A DNA stretch of 64,000 bases from Streptomyces aurantiogriseus (GTDB lineage Bacteria > Actinomycetota > Actinomycetes > Streptomycetales > Streptomycetaceae). The notes beneath the pieces were generated by a model. That model saw only the letters and a program-made list of their open reading frames with translations, searched no databases and had not been told where the DNA came from. The first letter of the stretch is position 1, and each line of letters starts with the position of its first letter. The stretch is taken from assembly GCF_014649375.1 (NCBI RefSeq), contig NZ_BMSX01000016.1, forward strand, positions 1-64,000. Reading direction: 5' to 3'. This document shows positions 25,120-33,960 of the stretch, piece after piece. Both the position numbers and the translations under genes were made by a program.

Positions 25120-28100
25120 CGGGCCTCCGCGGTGCCGTCGTCCGCCGTGAAGTCGTAGTCCCAGTCCAGCTCCCACAGGCGGATCGCGGGGCGCCGGTCG
25201 GTCGTCACCGCGTTGCGGCCGTCGGCGGTGAAGGCGACCGACATGATGTCCGTGGGGTGCGGTTCCAGCGTGTGCACGCAGGTTCCCGTTCGGACGTCCC
25301 ACAGGCGCGGCGTATCGTCTTCGATGTTGGTCGACAGCACGTACCGGCCGTCGGGACTCAGGTCGAACATTCCGCTGAACACCGGCAGTTCGCAGAGCGT
25401 GCGGCCGGTGTCGGTCTCCCAGACCTCGACCGTGCCCATCCCGCAGGTCGCGGCGATGCGGGCGTCCGCGCTCAGGGCCAGGGTTTCGTGGTAATACGTC
25501 GGTCTCGCGCACACCCGCCGCCTGGTCCGTACGTCCCACACCGACACATCCCGTCCGGTGTTGACGAAGAGGCGGCGGCCGTCCGCCGCGAACCTCAGGG
25601 CGACAGGGGTGTCGTCGACGGGGAAGTGGAGCAGCGGGGCTCCGGTGGCCGTCCGCCACAGCCTGCCCGTGCGGTCCTCACCGCCGGCCGACGCGACGTA
25701 CTTCCCGTCGTCGCTCAGCCGCACCTCCTGCACCCACCCGTCGTGCCCCAGCATCGTACGGAGCAGGGAGGGCGCTCTGGACCCCCGCCCCAGGTCCCAC
25801 AGGCACAGCGCGCCGTCGTCGGTCCCGACCAGTGCCCGCTGCCCGGCGCGGTCGACGGAGACGCATTTGACCAGGCCGCAGTCCCCGTACAGCTCCCCAC
25901 GCCGGCTGCCGGACGCCAGGTCCCAGACGTGGGCGGTCCCGTCCCAGTCGGCGCTCACGGCGAGGCGTCCCTCGTCGGCGAGCAGGACCGTGTGGGGCTT
26001 GCCCGCCCGCTCGGGGAAGCGGTGCAGTGCCTGCCCCGTCTGCAGGTTCCACACCCGTACGAATCCGTCGATGCCGCCGGTGACCATCAGTTCTCCGTCG
26101 GGGCTCAACGCGAGGGTGACGCGCTGGGTGAAGGTGAAGGTGCCGCCGCGCATGTCGTAGCGGCGCCACAGGCCCAGCAGCCCGGTCCGTCGGGCCCTGG
26201 CCCGGCGGCCCAACTCGGACCACATCCTCCGTAGGTCGGGATGACGTTCGTAGCCCGGCACGGCTCGGGCGACCCGCACCTGTGCGGCGGCCTGGGCCGT
26301 CCTGCCCTGCTCGGCCAGTTCCTCCGCCCGCTCGACCAGGCGCCGCACCCGTGACTCGGCGTCGTCGAGGGCGGTCGCACGGCGTGGCCGGGCGTAGCTC
26401 CAACCGGCGCGGAAGCCGGGCTGCGGCAGGTGGTAGACCTGAACGCCGGAGTATTCCTCGCCCAGAACCGCGATACGGCCGTCCCCGCTGAGCGCCATGC
26501 GCCGCGGCCGCACGTGCATGAGGTCTTCGGGCTTCTCGGGGTCCGCCTGCCGGGTGCTGATCGTGCTCAGGCACCGGCCCGAATCCGTCTCCCACACCCT
26601 CAGCGGCCGGTGGACGCCTTCCTTGGGCGCCGAGACGGCGATTCGGGCGTCTGCGCTCACCGCGACCATCAGGTGGGAGTCGAACTCGCTGGGAACGGTG
26701 CGGTGAGTCCGGTCGTTCCGCGTCTCCCAGATGTGCATCTCGTGCAACAGGCTGTTCGCGAGCAGGGCGTAGGTGCCGTCCGGGCTCAGCGCCACCACGT
26801 CGATGCCGGTGAGGTGCCCGTCCCTGGATCTCACCAACTGGTGCCGGGGGCGGCCCCGGCCGACGTCCCAGACGACGACGCTCGCGCCGCGCGAAGTGGC
26901 GGTCACGACGAGACCGGTGTCCGCGGTGACCGCGGCGGCGTGGACGGCGGCGGGCTCGTAGCGGACCCCCGGCTCCATCCGTCCGGTGAACGGGTTTCCC
27001 TTCGCGTACGCCGTGGGCGGATGGGTGAGGTCCCGCAGCAGCCGTCCGGTGCGCGCGTCCCACACCAGGATCCGCCCGTCCTCGCAGGCCACCACCGCGG
27101 TGCCCGAGTCGTTCAGCGCGAGCGCGGTGACGGCCGACGGAGGAGCGGTGAGGACGCGCGGCAGGTCGCGGCGGACCAGGTCCCAGACCTCGACGGGCTC
27201 CCGGCCGCGTGCGACCAGCGCGGTGGTGCCGTCCGCGGAGACGGCCGTGCCGGTGACGGGAGCCGCGGTGGGGGTCAGTTCGTACCGCAGGCGCTGCCGG
27301 GCGGGCGCCCACACCAGCACTCGCCCCTCACTGTCCCCGGTGACCGCCACCTCCCCTTCGGCGTCCACGGCGACGGCGGTCACCGCAGCGCGGTGACCCG
27401 TCAGCCGGGCCGGTTCGGGCTGCCGAACCCGGCGCGCCAACTCAGCGCGTGCGGACCGGACTTCGGGGAGATCGGGCGCCGAGGCCAACAGCTCGCGGGC
27501 CGTGTCGTCGGCGCCGCGCTCCACGTGGACGAGCCCGAGCAGATGGTCCTCCTGCCAGCGCTCGCCCTCCAGACGGCGGGCCGTCTCCAGCTCCGCCACG
27601 ACCTGCTCGTCGGAGAGCACGCCGTGCCGCCAGCGGTACACGGCCCAGTTGTAGACAGTGGACGGATGGTGCGGGTCGATGTCCATGGCCCTGCTCCACA
27701 ACTGCTCCGCCTCGTCCGCGCGGTCCAGGTCGAGCAGCGACAGCGCCTGGTTGGACAGACCGTCGGCGAGCAGCCGCGCGCCCTGCGGCGGCCTACGGGG
27801 ATACGGCGTGCCCACGACGTCCGCGTAGACGTCCGCCACCGCGGCGGCCACCTCGTCGAGCCGTTGCGGACGCTTCGCCGGGTCGGTCTCGAAGCACCGC
27901 CACAGCAACTCCGCCAGCGCCGGCGGCATCGGGCACGCCTGCGGCAGCCGGCCCTCCAGGAAGGCGGCGAACAGCTCCGGCGCCAGCTGCCCGTGCCGCC
28001 AGTGCCTGTCGCCGGCGAACATCTCCAGCACACACAGTGCCCATGACCAGACATCGGTCGCGCGGGTGAGCCCGATCCGCGCACCGACCGCCGCGTGCGC

Positions 28101-28354
28101 CTGCTCCGGGGAGCAGTACTCGGGCGTCAGCCCTCCGTAACTCGCCCCGGGCGCACCGAGGTCGAGCGCGCGGGCGATCCCGAAGTCGGTGACCTTGGCC
28201 GTCCAGCCGTCGTCGACGTCGACCATGACGTTGGCGGCTTTGACGTCCTGGTGGATCAGGCCCTCCTGGTGCGCGTGGTGAATGCCCCAGGCCATCTGCA
28301 CCGCCAGGTCCAGGAGGCGGGCACAGGGACCGTCACCGCCGCTGTCGCCGTCGG
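25116..28354 (-). pseudogene. Kinase-WD40 protein, C-terminal fragment split by IS
   Basis: This part begins at the target duplication beside the IS end and encodes the kinase C-lobe (LIHQDVKAANVMV, then VTDFGIARALD, SPEQAHAAVG, DVWSWALCVLEM), a TPR-like helical stretch (NQALSLLDLDRADEAEQLWS), then about 15 WD40-type repeats in two groups separated by a charged helical linker. Removing the IS and one 8-bp duplicate joins it in frame to the fragment at 30748-31092, giving an uninterrupted 1191-aa kinase. As it stands it lacks the glycine loop and catalytic lysine. A frame from inside the IS could still express the WD40 part. Confidence 0.9.
28347..28354. repeat. Target-site duplication, left copy
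   Basis: GCCGTCGG, identical to 30748-30755, flanks the ISL3-family element. Confidence 0.95.
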
Positions 28355-28381
28355 GGTTCTGGCTCAGGTTCTGTGGAGTGG

Positions 28382-28969
28382 TCACGGCGAGTGAGCGAGC
28401 CGCTGCCGAATCGGATGCGCTCGGAGCTGGGATGAAGTGAGCGCCAGAGCCCGGTTGTCCTGTCCGGCAGCCATGTGGTCGAGCCATCGTTCATACCAGG
28501 CGAGAAAGTCCGGGGCTGAGGAGACGTTCGGGCCCCAGAAGCCGTCTGCGTTGCCGATGAGCATGCGCCCGGTGAGAGGGCCGGTTATGCCTATGAGGAC
28601 GAGATCGTTGCAGCCGCGTTCGATGACGTGCAGGAACAGGTCACCACGGCGGGTGGGGCGATAGGCCCGGCTGAATCCTCTTGAGCCCGTGCTGGCGTCT
28701 CTGGAGTTCATCGTGAAGAGCGTGCAGTCCTCCAACGGGATCAGTCCGTAGTACGGAGACGCACCACTGCCACCCATGTTGGTGAGGAAGTCTCGGTAGG
28801 GCTGCGGGAGTTCCACGTCATGCTCGGCCTGAAAGGCATCTGCCTGACCTTTGGTGAGGCGGGGGCCGAGACGAAATTCGTGCCGCTCCTCCCCAAAGGA
28901 GTGGCTTCGGTTGGGCGCGTAGGGGATGCGTGCCAGCTTGCGTCGCAACCGCGGGATGCGGGAGTCCAT
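28382..28969 (-). CDS. SMI1/KNR4 family protein carried by the ISL3 element
   Basis: A 195-aa SMI1/KNR4 (SUKH) domain protein. Typical motifs: RLTKGQADAFQAEHDVELPQ and the PYRDFLTNMGGSGASPYYGL segment, then DLFLHVIERGCNDLVLIGIT and DGFWGPNVSSAPDFLAWYER. SUKH proteins often act as immunity proteins against polymorphic nuclease toxins, and others serve in signalling. No toxin gene is next to it, so here it is an orphan. It lies inside the IS between the transposase stop (49 bp away) and the left terminal repeat, so it moves with the element. The composition is less GC-biased than the host genes around it. Confidence 0.9.
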   Translation of the reverse strand: MDSRIPRLRRKLARIPYAPNRSHSFGEERHEFRLGPRLTKGQADAFQAEHDVELPQPYRDFLTNMGGSGASPYYGLIPLEDCTLFTMNSRDASTGSRGFSRAYRPTRRGDLFLHVIERGCNDLVLIGITGPLTGRMLIGNADGFWGPNVSSAPDFLAWYERWLDHMAAGQDNRALALTSSQLRAHPIRQRLAHSP

Positions 28970-29018
28970 GCGAGCTCTTCTCTCGTGTCGCCCGCAATCT
29001 ATCGCACGGCACCAGAGC

Positions 29019-30626
29019 TCATCCTGCGAGCAGGACTCGCTTCCTCAGCAGCTGGAAGCCGGCCCGGCCGAACATCTGGCGCTTGAGCATCTTGATCCGG
29101 TTGACGTGCCCTTCGACGACGCCAGAACTCCACGGCAGAGTGAGGCCGGCGATGACGGCGTCGCGGTCGCGGTCGATGCCCGCGGCGAGGGTGTGGAGGC
29201 TGGGCAGGTCGTCCTGCCGGACGGCGTCGAGCCAGTCGGGCAGGCGCTCGCCCTGGCGCTCGGTGAGCATGGTCGCGAAGGAGCGGACGTGCCCGGTGAG
29301 GGCGTCGAGTTCGGAGCAGTGCGTCCGGACAGCCTTGAGCTGGAGTTGCTCGGTCTCGGTGAGGGTGTCCGGACGGCGGAGGATCCATCCGGCGACGGTC
29401 CGGGGCGAGGGCGGCCGGGCGGTCACCGGCTGCGGTGAGGTGCGCTTGTCGTGCAGGTAGGCGCGAACGCGCTGGTAGCTGCCCTTGTAGCCGAGTGGCA
29501 CGATCTCCTCCCACAGCTTCCAGGCCTTGGTGCAGCCCTCGCTCCAGCGGTCGTCCAGATATGGCTTGTAGTCGTCGAGGACGGAGGGCCGGTTCTGCCA
29601 CTGACCGGTGAACAGCTCTTCCGGCGTCGCGGCGTCGGCGAACTGCTTGACGGTGCGATAGGTCATCCCGAGCTGCCGCTGGACCGAGCGCCGGCTGTGT
29701 CCCGCCATCAGCAGTGCGTGGACGGCGGCATGCCGGGCCCGGGTCCGGTCGGCGAATCGGTGCCCGCGCGGCCAAGGAGAACCGGACGAGTCCGCAGCCA
29801 GAACAGCCTTGGGTTCAGGTCCGGATTCGGGGACCGTGGGGACCAGAGCGCGGAGGCAGCGACGGTGCTGGGCGACGCTCCGCTCGGTGGCCTCGCTGAG
29901 GTTGTGCCAGAGATGCCACCGGTCCGCGACCTGGATGGCCTGCGGTGCACCGGCGGTGGCGCCCTCGGCGAAGAACGGCGCCCGGTCCCTGCACACGACC
30001 TCGACGCCGGGCCGATCGGCGAGCCAGGCCGCCAGGCTCGATGCCTCCCGGTCGGGCAGCAGGTCGACAGGGCGGCGGGTTTCGACGTCGACGAGAACGG
30101 TGCCGTAGTAGCGGCCCTTGCGGGTGGCGTACTCGTCAACGCCGACCACACGCGGGGCGGGCACTTCCGGCTCGGGAAGGGCGTCGACCAGGCGCAGGAC
30201 GGTGCTCCGGCTGACGCAGACCCCGAGCGCGGAGCTCAGGCGGGCGCCGGCACGGCCCGCCAGGGCGAGACCGACCGCAGCCAGCGTCGCGCGCAGCCGC
30301 TCGGTCCGCTGACCGTGCCGACGGGTCAGGCCGGGTATCTGCTCGACGAAGGTGCGGCGGGTGCACCCCGAGTTCCCGCAGGCGAACCGGCGGACCCTCA
30401 GCTGAAGAACAACGCTTCGTCCGGCGCTGGGCACATCAGCGGGAAACCGCAGGTACGAACCATGAACCCGGTTCGACCAGACCCCGCACGCCGGGCAAGC
30501 GGCACCGTTCGCAGTGCATTCCGCGTCGACCCGCACTATCGCGATGCTCACGTCCACCGACAGCACCGCAACGTCCGCGATCGACGGGAACAACAGCTCC
30601 TTCAACCGGAGCACGATCTCTTCCAC
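29019..30626 (-). CDS. ISL3-family transposase
   Basis: A 535-aa transposase of the ISL3 (IS204/IS1001/IS1096/IS1165) family, intact. The N-terminus has a zinc-binding CPACG and a second CGNSGC cluster, followed by an HTH-like SSALGVCVSRSTVLRLVD. DDE core residues are seen in VVGVDEYATRKGRYYG, VADRWHLWHNLSEAT, and the final glutamate in SSGVVEGHVNRIKMLKRQMF. It belongs to the 2393-bp element 28355-30747 and is probably expressed from a promoter near the right end. Confidence 0.95.
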   Translation of the reverse strand: MEEIVLRLKELLFPSIADVAVLSVDVSIAIVRVDAECTANGAACPACGVWSNRVHGSYLRFPADVPSAGRSVVLQLRVRRFACGNSGCTRRTFVEQIPGLTRRHGQRTERLRATLAAVGLALAGRAGARLSSALGVCVSRSTVLRLVDALPEPEVPAPRVVGVDEYATRKGRYYGTVLVDVETRRPVDLLPDREASSLAAWLADRPGVEVVCRDRAPFFAEGATAGAPQAIQVADRWHLWHNLSEATERSVAQHRRCLRALVPTVPESGPEPKAVLAADSSGSPWPRGHRFADRTRARHAAVHALLMAGHSRRSVQRQLGMTYRTVKQFADAATPEELFTGQWQNRPSVLDDYKPYLDDRWSEGCTKAWKLWEEIVPLGYKGSYQRVRAYLHDKRTSPQPVTARPPSPRTVAGWILRRPDTLTETEQLQLKAVRTHCSELDALTGHVRSFATMLTERQGERLPDWLDAVRQDDLPSLHTLAAGIDRDRDAVIAGLTLPWSSGVVEGHVNRIKMLKRQMFGRAGFQLLRKRVLLAG

Positions 30627-30747
30627 GGCCCCGAACTGTCATCCCCACCGCCTTGACCACGGCTCATTTTCGGGCGACTTCACCTACTGCCCGGAGAAGC
30701 TCAGCCGTCACTCAGGGTGGCCGCGTCACAGAACCTGAGCCAGAACC

Positions 30748-31092
30748 GCCGTCGGTGTACAGCCGTCCGTCCCGTACGAGGTCGGCCAGCGAGCCGCCGT
30801 CGACCCACTCGGCGAACACGCACGGGTGGTCGTCCACACGGCGGACGTAGACGCAGTTGACGACGTTCGGATGGGGTCCGAGGCCGACCCAGGTCCCCGC
30901 CTCTCGCTCGAACCGGGCGCGCCGGTCGACCGTGTCCGTCCGCTCGGGCTTGGGCACCTTGACCGCGAGATCAACGTTCCAGTCGCGGTGCAGGACCCGG
31001 TACACCAGACCCATGCCGCCGCTCTCGATGACGTCGAGCACCTCGTACAGGCCGAGAAGCAGTGCCCCCCGCCGCCAGCCCACCTGCCTCAT
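30748..31092 (-). pseudogene. Kinase-WD40 protein, N-terminal fragment
   Basis: It encodes the kinase N-lobe: LYEVLDVIESGGMGLVYRVL (glycine loop), VDLAVKVPKPER (catalytic Lys), a helix with ERE, and VFAEWVDGGSLADLVRDGRL. The frame then enters the IS terminal repeat and stops 20 bp further. The conserved sequence supports ATG 31092; a TTG at 31128 is possible. The first 8 bases (30748-30755) are the right target duplicate. Together with 25116-28346 it forms one original gene. Confidence 0.9.
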
Positions 31093-31501
31093 GGGACCAA
31101 CGTGACGTGAGGAGGGGCTTCGGCGCAATCAGTGGAACCAGAACAGGATCGTGTCGAGAGTCATCCCGAGTTTGCGCGCGTCGTGCCACTCCTCCCCTCG
31201 TACAGCATCAGCTCGGCGAACTGACGGGCCGTCTCCCGGTATTCGGGGGCGAGAAGGTGTGGTCCGGCCTCGAGGACGCCGGCGAGCGCGGTCGCGGGGC
31301 AGGCGGGCTCGCTGACCTCGCCACGAAGCCGCGTCTGTCCACGGCGTCGAGGCGGCCGGTGACGGAGGCCAGGTCGAGGTCCTGGGCGAACGCGTAGTGG
31401 GCGGCGCTGCCGCCGCGGCGGCAAGCTGACGGCCGCGGACAGCTCCCGCCCCGGGCCCCGCACGAACACGCCATTGAGACCCTGGCCCTGACCCTGCCGT
31501 C
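31093..31501. other. Probable frameshifted gene remnant
   Basis: Protein-like minus-strand segments appear in successive frames: GLNGVFVRGPGRELSAAV (about 31430-31485), AHYAFAQDLDLASVTGRLDA (about 31345-31405) and EVSEPACPATALAGVLEAGP followed by LAPEYRETARQFAELM (about 31195-31320). They read as one coding sequence broken by at least two frame changes. I do not recognise the family. It lies just upstream of the split kinase gene on the same strand. Confidence 0.45.
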
Positions 31502-32425
31502 TCACCCGCGCCGCGGCGTGAGGATGCTCAGGGCGTTGGCCAGGACGACGGCGGCGATCGCCGTCCAGTCGACCAGGCCGAGGCCCTGCCCGAGCCCGAT
31601 CCAGCCGACCAGCGCGGCGAGCACCGGGTTGACGCTCATGAACAGGCCGAACGCCGCCGGGGGCACGTGCCGCAGGGTGAACAGGTCGGCGAGGTAGGGC
31701 ACGGCAGAGGCCAGGACACCGGCGGCGACGGCGTAGCCGAGGGCCGGTGCTGTCGGCGGACTCCGGAGCACGAGGACGACGCCGACCGGCAGGAACAGCA
31801 GGGCGGAGACGGCGGCCGCGGCCGCCGACCCCTGTGCACCGGGCACGCGCCGCCCGACGGTCCGGTTGAGCAGGATGTACGACGCCCAGCAGGCCGCGGC
31901 CAGCAGACCGAGACCCATCCCGACGTAGTCGGTGGAGGGCTGCGGGCGCATCAGCGTCACCGCGCCCGCCGCGGCGATCACCGCACAACAGGCGTCGACA
32001 CGGCGGCGCGCGGCGGCCAGGGCGATGGTCAGCGGGCCGAGGAACTCCAGGGTCACCGCGAGCCCGAGGCCGATGCGGTCGATCGCGGTGTACAGGGACA
32101 GGTTCATCGTCCCGAACACCAGCGCCAGCAGCAGGATCGGCCCCCACTGGTGCCGGGTGAGCGCCCGTAGACGGGGGCGGCCGACGGCCAGCAGGACGAG
32201 CGCGGCGACGTACTGGCGTACCGCCACGACCCCCGTCGGGCCGAGCACGGGGAAGGCGAGGGTGCCGATCGCGGCGCCGGTCTGGTTGGACAGACCGCTG
32301 CCGACCATGGTGGCCACCCCGGCGAGCCGCCGCGGGGCGGGCGACGCCGAGGACGCGGGCGATGCCGAGGACGCGGACGGGACCGAGGCGGAGGGCGCTC
32401 CTGCGGCTGGGGATACGGCGGGCAT
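31502..32425 (-). CDS. EamA-family (DMT superfamily) exporter
   Basis: A 307-aa membrane protein with about ten hydrophobic segments and two EamA halves (first around residues 40-165 with FPVLGPTGVVAVRQYVAALV, second around 175-300 with GLLAAACWASYILLNRTVG and AAFGLFMSVNPVLAALVGWI). This arrangement resembles RhtA-type threonine/homoserine or drug/metabolite exporters in the cytoplasmic membrane. The first 30 residues are a repetitive Ala/Ser/Pro leader. The divergent LysR gene 68 bp away is the probable regulator. Confidence 0.88.
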   Translation of the reverse strand: MPAVSPAAGAPSASVPSASSASPASSASPAPRRLAGVATMVGSGLSNQTGAAIGTLAFPVLGPTGVVAVRQYVAALVLLAVGRPRLRALTRHQWGPILLLALVFGTMNLSLYTAIDRIGLGLAVTLEFLGPLTIALAAARRRVDACCAVIAAAGAVTLMRPQPSTDYVGMGLGLLAAACWASYILLNRTVGRRVPGAQGSAAAAAVSALLFLPVGVVLVLRSPPTAPALGYAVAAGVLASAVPYLADLFTLRHVPPAAFGLFMSVNPVLAALVGWIGLGQGLGLVDWTAIAAVVLANALSILTPRRG

Positions 32426-32485
32426 GGTGGGATCGTCCTGCGAACCCGCCGTTGCGCAAAATGCATGCGCCGCGCGATCTATACG

Positions 32486-32495
32486 ATGACGTCAT
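32486..32495. promoter_or_regulatory. Palindrome at the LysR start codon
   Basis: ATGACGTCAT, a perfect 10-bp palindrome, overlaps the start codon of the LysR gene; TTGCGCAAAATGCATGCGCC lies 35 bp upstream. Both are candidate operator elements between the divergent genes; their function is inferred. Confidence 0.3.
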
Positions 32496-33360
32496 GGATG
32501 GCCGGACGGATGTGGAGCTGCGGCAGCTGCGCTGTCTTGTGGCGATCCTCGACGAGGGCGGTTTCACCGATGCGGCGGCGGTGCTCGGCGTCTCCCAGGC
32601 AGCCGTCTCCCGTACCCTCGCCTCACTCGAACGTGCCCTGGGCGTCAGGCTGTTGAGACGCACCTCGCGGGTGGTGACGCCGACCGCGACCGGGTTGCGC
32701 GTGGCGGCGCACGCGCGGCGGGTCCTCGGCGAGGTGGACTCGCTGGTGCGGGAGGTCGCCTCGGGCCACACCCGGCTGCGGATCGGCTACGCCTGGTCGG
32801 CGCTCGGCCGTCACACCCTCGCCTTCCAGCGTCAGTGGGCGGCACAGCACTCGGAGACGGATCTCCAGCTGGTGCGCGTCAACTCACCCAGCGCGGGACT
32901 GGCGGAGGGCGCCTGCGACATGGCGGTCGTCCGCAGGCCGTTGGACGACCGGCGGTTCGACTCGGCCCTCGTGGGTCTGGAGCGGCGGCTGTGCGCCCTG
33001 GCCGCCGATGATCCGCTGGCCCGGCGCCGCTCGGTGCGGCTCGCCGACCTCAGCGGACGGACGCTGCTGATCGACCGGCGGACCGGCACCACCACCCCGG
33101 AGCTGTGGCCGCCGGACGCGCGGCCGGCCACGGAGGAGACCCATGACGTCGACGACTGGCTCACCGTGATCGCCACCGGCCGCGGTGTCGGCATGACCGC
33201 CGAGGCGACCGCCTACCAGTACCCGCGGCCGGGGGTCGTCTACCGGCCGGTCCGCGACGCCGAACCGGTCGCCGTCCGGCTGGTGTGGTGGCGCGACGAT
33301 CCGCATCCGGCGACCCAGGCGGTGATGGAGCTGCTCACAGGGCTGTACCGTGCACAGTGA
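32494..33360 (+). CDS. LysR-family transcriptional regulator
   Basis: A 288-aa LysR regulator. Residues 8-67 form the winged helix (LRQLRCLVAILDEGGFTDAA, then GVSQAAVSRTLASLERALGV), followed by the substrate-binding domain (LRIGYAWSALGRHTLAF, MAVVRRPLDD, VIATGRGVGMTAEATAY). The start ATG 32494 lies in a palindrome. It is divergent from the EamA exporter, the usual LysR-target layout, so it probably controls that exporter in response to its substrate. A GC-rich hairpin follows the gene. Confidence 0.9.
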   Translation: MDGRTDVELRQLRCLVAILDEGGFTDAAAVLGVSQAAVSRTLASLERALGVRLLRRTSRVVTPTATGLRVAAHARRVLGEVDSLVREVASGHTRLRIGYAWSALGRHTLAFQRQWAAQHSETDLQLVRVNSPSAGLAEGACDMAVVRRPLDDRRFDSALVGLERRLCALAADDPLARRRSVRLADLSGRTLLIDRRTGTTTPELWPPDARPATEETHDVDDWLTVIATGRGVGMTAEATAYQYPRPGVVYRPVRDAEPVAVRLVWWRDDPHPATQAVMELLTGLYRAQ

Positions 33361-33362
33361 GT

Positions 33363-33383
33363 CCCCCGGGAGTCGCCCGGGGG
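33363..33383 (+). terminator. Hairpin after LysR gene
   Basis: CCCCCGGG and CCCGGGGG pair in an 8-bp perfect stem with loop AGTCG, 2 bases after the stop. Confidence 0.6.
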
Positions 33384-33450
33384 CCGTCGGGATGACTACG
33401 ATCCGGTCAGGTTCACCGACGTGGGTGTTTCGAGGTTGCTGGGGGTTGGG

Positions 33451-33840
33451 ATGGTTGCTGGTCGTGTGGTGCGCTTCGACAGCCAGCGTGGTTACGGGTT
33501 CATCGCGCCCGACGACGGCGGCGAGGACGTCTTCCTGCATGTGAACGACATGCTGATGCCCGAGTCGCAGGTGCGGCGGGGTGTCGTCGTGGAGTTCGAG
33601 ATCGAGGACGGCGAGCGCGGCCCGAAGGCGTCCGGGGTGCGGCTCGCGCGGGGCGCGGACGGCAAGCCGCTGGCGGCCGACGACGACGTCCTGTGCGACG
33701 TGCTCAGCACGGAGGAGTTCACCCGGGACGTCACCGAGGCCCTGCTGACGGCGGCGCCCTCGCTGACCGCCGAGCAGATCCTCCAGGTCCGCTCCGGGCT
33801 GGCGCAGTTCGCGAAGAACCACGGCTGGGTCGAGGGCTGA
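33451..33840 (+). CDS. Cold-shock-domain protein with C-terminal extension
   Basis: A 129-aa protein with an N-terminal cold-shock OB fold (residues 1-65; RNA-binding motifs RGYGFI at 13-18 and DVFLHV at 26-31). The remaining 60 residues are an acidic helical extension (EEFTRDVTEALLTAAPSLTA and QILQVRSGLAQF), so it is about twice as long as the classical 67-aa CspA proteins and belongs to the longer actinobacterial type. It should bind single-stranded RNA or DNA in the cytoplasm. ATG 33451 begins the conserved domain; an upstream GTG at 33421 is possible. A strong terminator follows. Confidence 0.9.
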   Translation: MVAGRVVRFDSQRGYGFIAPDDGGEDVFLHVNDMLMPESQVRRGVVVEFEIEDGERGPKASGVRLARGADGKPLAADDDVLCDVLSTEEFTRDVTEALLTAAPSLTAEQILQVRSGLAQFAKNHGWVEG

Positions 33841-33847
33841 CGGGAGC

Positions 33848-33890
33848 GGCCGGGGCGCACCGTGTCCGAAGGAGGCGGTGCGCCCCGGCC
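33848..33890. terminator. Strong bidirectional terminator
   Basis: A perfect 15-bp stem (33848-33862 with 33876-33890, GGCCGGGGCGCACCG and its complement) lies between the convergent cold-shock and hydrolase genes. Confidence 0.85.
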
Positions 33891-33960
33891 GTCCGCAGGT
33901 TCTCGTCCCGTACGACGGACGTGGACGAGGCACTGATGCCCGGGCAGCGTTCCCGGCCGG

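Larger units (their letters stand above)
28355..30747 (-). mobile_element. Complete ISL3-family insertion element with passenger gene
   Basis: The element is 2393 bp with perfect 21-bp terminal inverted repeats at 28355-28375 and 30727-30747 (left end begins GGTTCTGGCTCAGG) and an 8-bp direct duplication GCCGTCGG outside both ends. Eight-base duplications are typical of ISL3. It holds a 535-aa transposase (29019-30626) and, downstream on the same strand, an SMI1/KNR4 gene (28382-28969) that ends 7 bases inside the left repeat. It sits in a kinase-WD40 gene; excision of the element plus one duplicate restores the reading frame exactly. The perfect ends and intact transposase indicate a recent insertion. 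Confidence 0.95.

Noticed and set aside
28355..28487. In-frame start for the WD40 fragment inside the IS
   Set aside because: The frame is open into the element, but that leader is IS sequence and the kinase N-lobe lies at 30748-31092; the gene is better described as split.
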